Assembly: GCA_964615505.1 (NCBI GenBank)
Contig: CAZTOR010000023.1
Span: 1 to 6,810 of the forward strand
Direction: 5' to 3'
Length of the DNA stretch: 6,810 nucleotides
Source: ARS21 sp964615505
Lineage (GTDB): Archaea; Nanobdellota; Nanobdellia; UBA10117; ARS21
The notes under the pieces are model-generated. The model ran no database searches. It saw only the letters and a list, made by a program, of their open reading frames with translations, and was not told the origin of the DNA. Shown in pieces: positions 1 through 5,599 of this stretch. Numbering within the stretch: the stretch's first letter is position 1; each line of letters starts with the position of its first letter. Position numbers and translations under genes: made by a program.

Positions 1-107
1 TTGTAAACTCGATTTAGTTGTTCCGGGAAAATTTCTGTTTTAGCGTCCTTTAACTCGACGTAACCTTTTCTAAAAAAGGTCTTACCAAAAAGGTTAATTT
101 TTTTCAT
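1..107 (-). CDS. Unidentified protein, N-terminal 35 codons only (runs off the left edge)
   Basis: An ATG at 107-105 opens a frame that stays open to the window edge. It encodes a lysine-rich N-terminus starting MKKINLFGKTFFRKGYVE and ending ...FPEQLNRVY at the edge. I do not recognise the family, and no signal peptide or membrane segment is visible in these residues. An open frame this short could occur by chance. Support comes from its context: it continues the leftward gene order after the FKBP gene, and a TTTTTAAC box lies 28 to 21 bases before the ATG, the same spacing as at the five recognisable genes here. There is no Shine-Dalgarno-like sequence. Function unknown. Confidence 0.5.
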   Translation of the reverse strand, partial: MKKINLFGKTFFRKGYVELKDAKTEIFPEQLNRVY

Positions 108-127
108 AAAACTAATTTGATATTTTA

Positions 128-135
128 GTTAAAAA
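128..135 (-). promoter_or_regulatory. TATA-like box (TTTTTAAC) for the left-edge gene
   Basis: On the minus strand TTTTTAAC occupies -28 to -21 relative to the ATG at 107. Archaeal TATA boxes sit about 25 bases before the transcription start, so the transcript would begin at or beside the ATG (leaderless). The T-run directly follows a small inverted repeat downstream of the FKBP stop, so the site may also act in termination. Confidence 0.5.
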
Positions 136-146
136 GAGTCGCACTC
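136..146 (-). terminator. Weak hairpin plus T-run after the FKBP gene
   Basis: Downstream of the FKBP stop on the minus strand, GAGT-GCG-ACTC can form a 4-bp stem with a 3-base loop, followed directly by TTTTT. A second inverted repeat (TAGTG-GA-CACTA, 154-165) overlaps the stop codon itself. Archaeal termination depends mainly on T-rich tracts, so the T-run is the more credible element and the stem may be coincidence. Confidence 0.25.
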
Positions 147-162
147 ATTTGTCTAGTGTCCA

Positions 163-579
163 CTATTCAACTGAAATTAATTTAACTTCAAAAGTTAGTT
201 TTTCTCCTGCAAGAGGGTGATTAAAATCAACTAAAACGTGCTCTTTAGCTACATCAAGAATAGTTCCTGTAAGCATCTCTCCTTCAACCATTCCGTGGAC
301 AGTTAATCCTTCGCTCACGCCTCCTTCAAAATTAGTATGAGAAAATTTTTGGATTAAATCATCATGATATATGCCATATCCTCTTTCTGGAGGAATTTCA
401 ATTCTTCGGACTTCTCCGATTTCCATTCCCATAATTCCCTCATTAAATCCAGGGATAACTTCATCTGATCCAAGTTTGAAGCTAATTGGTGTTTTTCCCT
501 CAGAGGTGTCAAAAACGTTCCCATTATCCAAGAAACCAGTAAAATGCAAAGATACGTCTTTTCCGGATTTAGCTTTCAT
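163..579 (-). CDS. FKBP-type peptidyl-prolyl cis-trans isomerase, SlyD-like
   Basis: A 138-residue cytosolic protein-folding factor: it should isomerise Xaa-Pro bonds and act as a chaperone. The split FKBP fold is visible. The N-terminal part carries FDTS (23-26, with the conserved pocket Asp24), VIPGFNEGIMGMEIGE (41-56) and PPERGYG (63-69). An insert-in-flap chaperone domain covers roughly 73-123 (DDLIQ, then VLVDFNHPLAG with the SlyD-type NHPLAG signature at 120-125). The last FKBP strand is LTFEVKLISV (128-137). The His-rich metal-binding tail of bacterial SlyD is absent and the protein ends at the FKBP domain, as in short archaeal homologues. No signal peptide is seen. The ATG at 579 is preferred because a TATA-like box lies 29-22 bases before it. 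The gene follows rfcS by 31 bp on the same strand but appears to have its own promoter. Family assignment is firm; client proteins are unknown. Confidence 0.95.
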   Translation of the reverse strand: MKAKSGKDVSLHFTGFLDNGNVFDTSEGKTPISFKLGSDEVIPGFNEGIMGMEIGEVRRIEIPPERGYGIYHDDLIQKFSHTNFEGGVSEGLTVHGMVEGEMLTGTILDVAKEHVLVDFNHPLAGEKLTFEVKLISVE

Positions 580-600
580 TAAATAGTTTATTTTGTCTTA

Positions 601-608
601 CTTAAAAA
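601..608 (-). promoter_or_regulatory. TATA-like box (TTTTTAAG) for the FKBP gene
   Basis: On the minus strand TTTTTAAG lies at -29 to -22 from the FKBP ATG, two bases past the rfcS stop codon (613-611). The whole 31-bp gap is therefore just long enough for this box plus its spacing to the start. That argues for a separate leaderless transcript instead of co-transcription with rfcS. The T-run could also terminate rfcS transcription. Confidence 0.6.
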
Positions 609-610
609 CA

Positions 611-1651
611 TTATTCGATTTTATTTTCTATATTTGAATATCTATTTCGAAAACTAGAGTCTGTTCCAATTAAAACAACGTCCGAAATAAATGCGTTTAA
701 CTGTATGAATTCGTTTGAACCTTCAGAAATTCTAAAATCATACTCGCCACACGATTTTATCAATCTAACTTTTAATTTATCTTCAAATTCTTCGGAATTC
801 CAAATTTGTTTCTGGAATTGAGCAATTGCATCTGATCCAGAAAGACCATATTTAACCAAGACATCTGAAAGTTTGTCTTTTGATGACTTAAATTTTCCAC
901 TGAGAGCTAATTTTAAAATTTCGTAGAGCTCTGTTGGCTCTGCAAAAGATACTACTTCTCTAACTTCATTAACAGTTACTCTCATAGTACCTGGAATTGA
1001 GTCCGAAGGTTTGTCTGCAATTGCAGTAGTTGCTTGAAGAATGTTTTCAGCTTTTCTCAAGTCACCTTCTGATGCATCATAAATATAGTCCATCGCAGTA
1101 TGATCTAAATCAATTTTTTCATCACGGGCTATTTTTGATAATACTTCATTCATAATTTCTCGCTTTATTGGTTGAAATCTGAATATTGCACATCTAGATT
1201 GAATTGGTGGTATGATCTTTGAAGAATAATTACAACTTAAACAGAATCTTACGTTGGAAGTATAATCTTCCATCATTCTTCTCAGAGCATGTTGTGCATC
1301 TTTTGTTAAAGCATCTGCTTCGTCCAAAAATATTAACTTGAAAGGGATGTCTTCAGTTACAGGTTTTGTTCTAGCAAAGTCTTTTATGGATGTTCGCACT
1401 ATATTAATTCCACGCTCATCGGAAGCATTTAGCTCCAAAACATTGTCCCTATAATCTTCGCCATACAGTTCTTTTGCCATTGCTAAAAAGGATGTTGTCT
1501 TTCCTGTTCCCTGCATTCCTGCAAAAAGTAAGTGTGGCATTGCCCTACTTTTGATGAATGCACTAAGTCGATCTATTATCTCGTCTTGACCCTTTACTTC
1601 AGATAACTTAGTTGGACGATATTTCTCTGTCCAGACTTCGAATTTAGACAT
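611..1651 (-). CDS. rfcS: Replication factor C small subunit (clamp-loader ATPase)
   Basis: A 346-residue AAA+ protein of normal length for archaeal RfcS. It should assemble with the large subunit to load the PCNA clamp onto primer-template DNA using ATP. The N-terminus has the RFC box (VWTEKYRPTKLSEVKGQ, 6-22). Walker A is GMQGTGKT (45-52), LNASDERG follows at 74-81, Walker B is LDEAD (109-113), sensor 1 includes Asn141, and the SRC motif holds the arginine finger Arg153 (152-154). The C-terminal collar domain has the conserved GEYDFRISEGSNEFIQL block. No intein interrupts the Walker A region, a frequent insertion site in archaeal RFC genes. The oddity is Met-Gln where most homologues have Pro-Pro or Pro-Ala in Walker A; the essential Gly, Lys and Thr remain, so activity is expected. 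It is divergent from ileS and has its own promoter. The large subunit is not in the window. Confidence 0.97.
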   Translation of the reverse strand: MSKFEVWTEKYRPTKLSEVKGQDEIIDRLSAFIKSRAMPHLLFAGMQGTGKTTSFLAMAKELYGEDYRDNVLELNASDERGINIVRTSIKDFARTKPVTEDIPFKLIFLDEADALTKDAQHALRRMMEDYTSNVRFCLSCNYSSKIIPPIQSRCAIFRFQPIKREIMNEVLSKIARDEKIDLDHTAMDYIYDASEGDLRKAENILQATTAIADKPSDSIPGTMRVTVNEVREVVSFAEPTELYEILKLALSGKFKSSKDKLSDVLVKYGLSGSDAIAQFQKQIWNSEEFEDKLKVRLIKSCGEYDFRISEGSNEFIQLNAFISDVVLIGTDSSFRNRYSNIENKIE

Positions 1652-1672
1652 AAATTCAAATTTTGATTTTGA

Positions 1673-1690
1673 GTTAAAAGTATTTGTTTA
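1673..1690 (-). promoter_or_regulatory. rfcS promoter: CTTTTAAC box with A-rich upstream element
   Basis: On the minus strand CTTTTAAC (1680-1673) lies 29 to 22 bases before the rfcS ATG. Directly upstream is TAAACAAATA (1690-1681), an A-rich stretch of the kind bound by TFB next to archaeal TATA boxes (BRE). The predicted transcription start is at or beside the ATG. No ribosome-binding site is seen. Confidence 0.6.
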
Positions 1691-1787
1691 GCTTACTCAA
1701 AACTTTTTTAATTATAATTTCAGTATAATCCTTATGCTAAGCAGTTATCTCATTTAATAGTAAACGAATAATTGTCTCTAGCAGTAG
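1691..1787. other. Central part of the divergent rfcS/ileS intergenic region; possible second promoter with a 7-codon ORF
   Basis: About 97 bp, AT-rich, between the core promoters of the two divergent genes. On the plus strand TTTTTTAA (1704-1711) lies 30 to 23 bases before an ATG at 1734, the same geometry as the real genes. That ATG opens a seven-codon frame, MLSSYLI, stopping at TAA 1755-1757; its last sense codon is ATT (Ile), 60 bp upstream of ileS. TATAAT occurs twice, 11 bp apart (1713-1718 and 1724-1729). TGCTA (1735-1739) and TAGCA (1779-1783) are inverted but too short and distant to be convincing. No tRNA-like structure or longer ORF was found. The mini-ORF could easily be chance in such AT-rich DNA. 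Confidence 0.2.
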
Positions 1788-1797
1788 TTATTTAAAT
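1788..1797 (+). promoter_or_regulatory. ileS promoter: TTATTTAAAT box
   Basis: The TATA-like TTATTTAAAT lies 30 to 21 bases before the ileS ATG at 1818 and contains the palindrome ATTTAAAT. It predicts a start at or just before the ATG. An AGGAG at 1801-1805 resembles a Shine-Dalgarno core, but it lies about 12 bases from the ATG and would fall outside a leaderless transcript, so I do not call it a ribosome-binding site. Confidence 0.55.
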
Positions 1798-1817
1798 TTT
1801 AGGAGAGTGATTTCAGC

Positions 1818-4800
1818 ATGAATGAATACGATTTCAAGAAGATTGAAAAGGAGTTTTCTAAAAAATGGCGAGATATGAATCTTTTAAACTTACTAAAAAG
1901 AAAAAATAAAGGAGGAAAGCCTTATTTCTTATTAGAAGGTCCACCATATGCGAATGCTGAATCTCATGTTGGTCATCTCCGGGGAATTTTTTACAAAGAT
2001 TTGAATCAAAGATATCAATTTATGATGGGGCGAGATGTTCTTTTCACTGCAGGATTTGACACTCACGGGCTACCTATAGAGAATATGGTCGAAAAGAAAT
2101 TGGGATTTAAAAATAAGAAAGATATATTGAAATTTGGCTTGAAAAATTTTGCAAAGGAATGTAAAAAATTGACTTCAGATAGTATGGATTCATGGAAAAA
2201 AAGGTACAATAAATACGGTTGTTGGGTAGGGTGGGATGATGAACCTTATTTGACTTATAACAATTCTTATCTTGAAAGCGGATGGTGGGGATTCAAACAA
2301 ATGTGGAACAAAGATCTAGTTTACAAAGGAACAAAACCCGTGCATTGGTGTACTCATTGTGGTACTGCTAGCGCAGGGTATGAAGTAACAGATGCTTATC
2401 AAGAATTGACTGATCCTGCGGTTTTCGTGAAATTTAAATTAAAAGGTAAGAAAACTTCATTATTAGTTTATACAACCACTCCTTGGACTCTTCCTGCAAA
2501 CGTTGCAATCGCTGTTTCAGGAAAGGATAATTATGTTGAAGTTAAGACTTCTAATGGAAATCTAATTTTAGCAGAAAATCGATTGGTTTTGTTAAAAAAT
2601 AAGAACATAAAATACAAAGTTTTGAAGAAATTTAAAGGTAAAACCTTGAAAGGTCTAGAATATGAACCGCTTTTCGATAATGAAGTTCAGCAGAGAGTTG
2701 GTGAATATCCAAAATCTCATAAAATTTATCTGAGTGTTCCTTTGTTGAAAGAAAGAATTGCACCAAAGGTTGCAGAGAAGCTTGGAAAAAAAGCAGGTGA
2801 TGTCTATGAAGAATTTGTAACGGTTGAGAGCGGTACAGGTTTAGTTCACATGGCGCCAGGACACGGAAAAACAGATAATGAATTTGGAAAGATGTTGGGA
2901 TTAATAGCAGTCAGTCCGGTAAATGATGAAGGTAACTTCACAAAAGATGTGGATAAATATGTAGGTAAATATGTTAAACATGCTGATAAAGAAATAATTT
3001 CAGATTTAAAGAAAGAAGATAAACTTTTATTTTCAGAAAAAATTCGTCATTCTTACCCTTGCTGTTGGAGATGTAAAACGCCTCTTCTATTCAGATTAAG
3101 TACTCAATGGTTTTTCAAAACAGATAAAATTCGAAAGAAGTTATTATCGGAAAATAGTAAAGTAAAATGGTTACCTGGATTTGCAGGCGAAAGAATGGCG
3201 TCTTGGTTAAGCAATTATGAAGATTGGAATTTTACTCGTCAAAGATTCTGGGGAATTCCGGTTCCGATCTGGGAATGTAGATCATGTGAAAAAAATTTTG
3301 CAGCAGGATCTAAGTTAGAGTTGGAACAAAAACTAAGAAAAAAGCTTCCTAAAAATTATGACTTGCACAACGTAAGAGAATTGAATTTACCTTGTTCTTG
3401 CGGAGATTCAATGAATTCCATTGGAGACATATTTGATGTATGGTATGATTCAGGAGTCGCACCTTGGGCATGGATGGGTGCACCCTATAAAAATAAGAAT
3501 CAATTTAAGAAATATTTTCCAGTAGATAGAGTAAATGAAGGTACAGATCAAATTAGAGGTTGGTTCTTCTCGCTCCTATATACTTCAGTAGCAATTTTCG
3601 GTAAAGCACCATATAGAACTGTATCAATGCCGGCATTCACTGTTGATTCTAAAGGTGATAAAATGTCGAAATCAGTAGGTAATGTTGTTTGGGCAGAAGA
3701 AGGAATTGACAATTTGGGTGCAGATTTGATTAGATTTTATTACACTAGCAATACTCCGCCCTACGAATTAGCTAAATTCAATGTTAATGAAGTTAAACGA
3801 GAGACTTATTCTACAATCAATACTCTTTGGAATTTACATAATTACTTGAAAGCAGAATATCCGGTCATTTTAAACAAACGAATGATTAAACCCGAAGATA
3901 TATGGATTATGTCTCGTTTGAATAATCTAATTAAAACTTATCACAATGCCTTTGATAACTTTGAATATCAGAAAATGGGACGAGGACTCCATGATTTTAT
4001 AGTCAATGATTTGAGTAGAACGTATATTCAATTAGTTCGAGAAAGAATAGAGAAGAAAGACGCCACAGTAGGATATGTATTATTGAAAAGTATACTTACG
4101 GTAATTAAATTATTGGCTCCAATTTCACCGTTTGTTGCAGATAAAATTTACACAAATCTGAGAAATTATCCAGTTATATCTGAAAAAAGTATTCATCTTG
4201 AAAGACTGCCTAGTGTAGAAAAATCCAGGATTAACAGCTCTTTAGAATCTGAGTTCGAATTATTGAGAAGCGTAATTACAGACATTCTTTCGCTCAGAGA
4301 TAAAATGAAGAGAAACTTAAGGTGGCCAATCAAAAAGATAGTAATTGTTTCAAATAAGAGTTCAACGATTCGTTCAAATGTAGAGCTTTTGAAAAAGCAG
4401 ACAAATGTTTTGGATGTTGAATTGAGAAGTAAAATTGATGGAATTAAGTACGAAATTGAAATTGACTACAGAGCAGTTGGTAAAAAATACGGTAAGTTGA
4501 CTTCAGATATTGCTAAGAAATTAGAAAATGTTCCTGTATCTCAATTAAAAGGTAATTATAAAACTAAAATTCGCGGTAAAACAATTAACTTGAATAAGTC
4601 AGATTTCAAAATTAATGCAGTTCTTCCAGATAATGCTTTTGGAGTATCAAATGACAACTATTTGATAATTTTAGATAGAACTGAAGAAAAAGATATGTTG
4701 GTTAGTGGTTTTACTCGAGAATTGATTCGTAAAGTTCAAGATTATCGTAAGACTACAAAATTGAAGAAATCAGATAAAATTAAATTAAAGATAGTTTCAG

Positions 4801-4925
4801 AAATTAATTTAGATTTAAATGAAATTCAACGGAAAGTTAATGCTCAAACAATTGAAATTGTTGACTCCTTGAAAAAATCTGAGAAAATAGTGATACGTGG
4901 TAAGAAAATTGAATTTGCTTTTTAA
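1818..4925 (+). CDS. ileS: Isoleucyl-tRNA synthetase
   Basis: A 1035-residue class I aminoacyl-tRNA synthetase that charges tRNA-Ile and edits misactivated valine. The HIGH motif is HVGH (50-53) within GPPYANAESHVGH, followed by GFDTHGLPIE (79-88). The CP1 editing domain shows TTTPWTLPAN (219-228) and GTGLVHMAPGHGKTD (339-353); these, and EGTDQIRGWF, separate IleRS from ValRS and LeuRS. The catalytic loop is KMSKS (615-619). Probable zinc-binding cysteines are C178/C181, C416/C419 and C487/C490 with C526/C528. The helical anticodon-binding domain starts near WIMSRLNNL. The C-terminal part has LRWPIKK (834-840) and a final basic extension typical of archaeal/eukaryal-type IleRS instead of the short bacterial form. 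All active-site motifs are intact. The ATG at 1818 suits the promoter and the usual distance to HIGH. It is divergent from rfcS, with tbp 38 bp downstream. Confidence 0.97.
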   Translation: MNEYDFKKIEKEFSKKWRDMNLLNLLKRKNKGGKPYFLLEGPPYANAESHVGHLRGIFYKDLNQRYQFMMGRDVLFTAGFDTHGLPIENMVEKKLGFKNKKDILKFGLKNFAKECKKLTSDSMDSWKKRYNKYGCWVGWDDEPYLTYNNSYLESGWWGFKQMWNKDLVYKGTKPVHWCTHCGTASAGYEVTDAYQELTDPAVFVKFKLKGKKTSLLVYTTTPWTLPANVAIAVSGKDNYVEVKTSNGNLILAENRLVLLKNKNIKYKVLKKFKGKTLKGLEYEPLFDNEVQQRVGEYPKSHKIYLSVPLLKERIAPKVAEKLGKKAGDVYEEFVTVESGTGLVHMAPGHGKTDNEFGKMLGLIAVSPVNDEGNFTKDVDKYVGKYVKHADKEIISDLKKEDKLLFSEKIRHSYPCCWRCKTPLLFRLSTQWFFKTDKIRKKLLSENSKVKWLPGFAGERMASWLSNYEDWNFTRQRFWGIPVPIWECRSCEKNFAAGSKLELEQKLRKKLPKNYDLHNVRELNLPCSCGDSMNSIGDIFDVWYDSGVAPWAWMGAPYKNKNQFKKYFPVDRVNEGTDQIRGWFFSLLYTSVAIFGKAPYRTVSMPAFTVDSKGDKMSKSVGNVVWAEEGIDNLGADLIRFYYTSNTPPYELAKFNVNEVKRETYSTINTLWNLHNYLKAEYPVILNKRMIKPEDIWIMSRLNNLIKTYHNAFDNFEYQKMGRGLHDFIVNDLSRTYIQLVRERIEKKDATVGYVLLKSILTVIKLLAPISPFVADKIYTNLRNYPVISEKSIHLERLPSVEKSRINSSLESEFELLRSVITDILSLRDKMKRNLRWPIKKIVIVSNKSSTIRSNVELLKKQTNVLDVELRSKIDGIKYEIEIDYRAVGKKYGKLTSDIAKKLENVPVSQLKGNYKTKIRGKTINLNKSDFKINAVLPDNAFGVSNDNYLIILDRTEEKDMLVSGFTRELIRKVQDYRKTTKLKKSDKIKLKIVSEINLDLNEIQRKVNAQTIEIVDSLKKSEKIVIRGKKIEFAF

Positions 4926-4932
4926 AGTAGTA

Positions 4933-4940
4933 TTTATATA
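4933..4940 (+). promoter_or_regulatory. tbp promoter: canonical TATA box TTTATATA
   Basis: TTTATATA lies 31 to 24 bases before the tbp ATG, in the 38-bp gap after ileS. It is the only box in the window that matches the textbook archaeal consensus. It predicts a leaderless or nearly leaderless mRNA; no Shine-Dalgarno sequence precedes the ATG. Because TBP itself binds such a site, autoregulation is possible but not shown. Confidence 0.7.
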
Positions 4941-4963
4941 CTTTTCCGTACTTATAAATTAAA

Positions 4964-5557
4964 ATGGCTCCTGAGGTTGATACTCGAGTTTGGTCTAAGA
5001 TTCAAAATGTAGTCGTTTCTGCGAATATTTTTGCAACGCTTCCATTAGAAAAATTAGCAGTTATACTCGATAATTCAGATTATACTCCTGAAACTTTTCC
5101 AGGATTGATTTACAAAGTGGAAGATGAAGAATTAAGCTTCAAAAAAGCCAGTTTCTTACTTTTCAGTTCAGGAAGAATTATTTGTGCTGGAACCAAATCT
5201 ATAAAGGCAGCACGAGATGCAGTAAAGCATGTTGTAGAGGATTTAAAAAACGTTAATATTGAAATTACAAAAAAACCAAAAATCACAGTACAAAATATGG
5301 TCGCATCAGGTTCTGTTGGCGGAAAATTGAATCTTAACGAAATCGTTTTCTTATTTGATAACACTGAATATGAACCTGAACAGTTCCCAGGATTAGTTTA
5401 TAAACTGAAAGGTGAAGATCAATTACAAAATATTACTTTTCTTCTTTTCGGAACAGGTAAAATTGTTATTGCTGGCGCAAAATCGGAAAGAGAAATTAAA
5501 GATTCTGTTAAATTCTTGCGTGCTCAATTGATTGATGTTGGCGAATTAGATGAATAA
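4964..5557 (+). CDS. tbp: TATA-box-binding protein (general transcription factor)
   Basis: A 197-residue protein that binds and bends the promoter TATA box, then recruits TFB and RNA polymerase. It has the two tandem TBP repeats (about 12-96 and 106-192). All four DNA-kinking phenylalanines are present: F45 and F67 in repeat 1, F141 and F162 in repeat 2. The conserved asparagines of the first strands are N15 (QNVV) and N111 (QNMV). YEPEQFPGLVYK in repeat 2 keeps the two glutamates (E137, E139) that correspond to TFB-contacting residues of other TBPs. The unusual part is the link between FPGL and LLF in each repeat: recalled Pyrococcus TBP has 12 residues between FPG and the LIF/LLF triplet, but here there are 17 and 16. 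The C-terminus is only mildly acidic (GELDE). The gene ends in tandem TAA stops, 42 bp before mcm. Confidence 0.97.
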   Translation: MAPEVDTRVWSKIQNVVVSANIFATLPLEKLAVILDNSDYTPETFPGLIYKVEDEELSFKKASFLLFSSGRIICAGTKSIKAARDAVKHVVEDLKNVNIEITKKPKITVQNMVASGSVGGKLNLNEIVFLFDNTEYEPEQFPGLVYKLKGEDQLQNITFLLFGTGKIVIAGAKSEREIKDSVKFLRAQLIDVGELDE

Positions 5558-5569
5558 TAAAATAAATTC

Positions 5570-5577
5570 TTTTTAAC
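5570..5577 (+). promoter_or_regulatory. TATA-like box (TTTTTAAC) for mcm
   Basis: TTTTTAAC lies 30 to 23 bases before the mcm ATG, preceded by the A-rich AATAAAATAAATT that could serve as a TFB recognition element. The predicted start is at or near the ATG. The same T-run, read as TTCTTTTT (5567-5574), lies just past the tandem tbp stop codons and could also terminate tbp transcription. Confidence 0.6.
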
Positions 5578-5599
5578 CCGAATTTTAGAGACTCTATAG

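Noticed and set aside
371..586. 71-codon plus-strand ORF opposite the FKBP gene
   Set aside because: It lies entirely antisense to a well-supported FKBP domain, resembles no family and has no promoter at the usual distance.
1691..1787. A tRNA, T-box-like leader or other structured RNA before ileS
   Set aside because: The region is AT-rich, with no cloverleaf, no long stems and no T-box-like sequence; T-boxes are also a bacterial feature.
1801..1805. AGGAG as an ileS ribosome-binding site
   Set aside because: Twelve bases separate it from the ATG, and it lies upstream of the predicted leaderless transcript start. No other gene here has a similar motif. It would matter only on a longer transcript.
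5110..5364. 84-codon minus-strand ORF inside tbp
   Set aside because: It is the shadow of the TBP coding sequence; the plus-strand frame has both complete TBP repeats.
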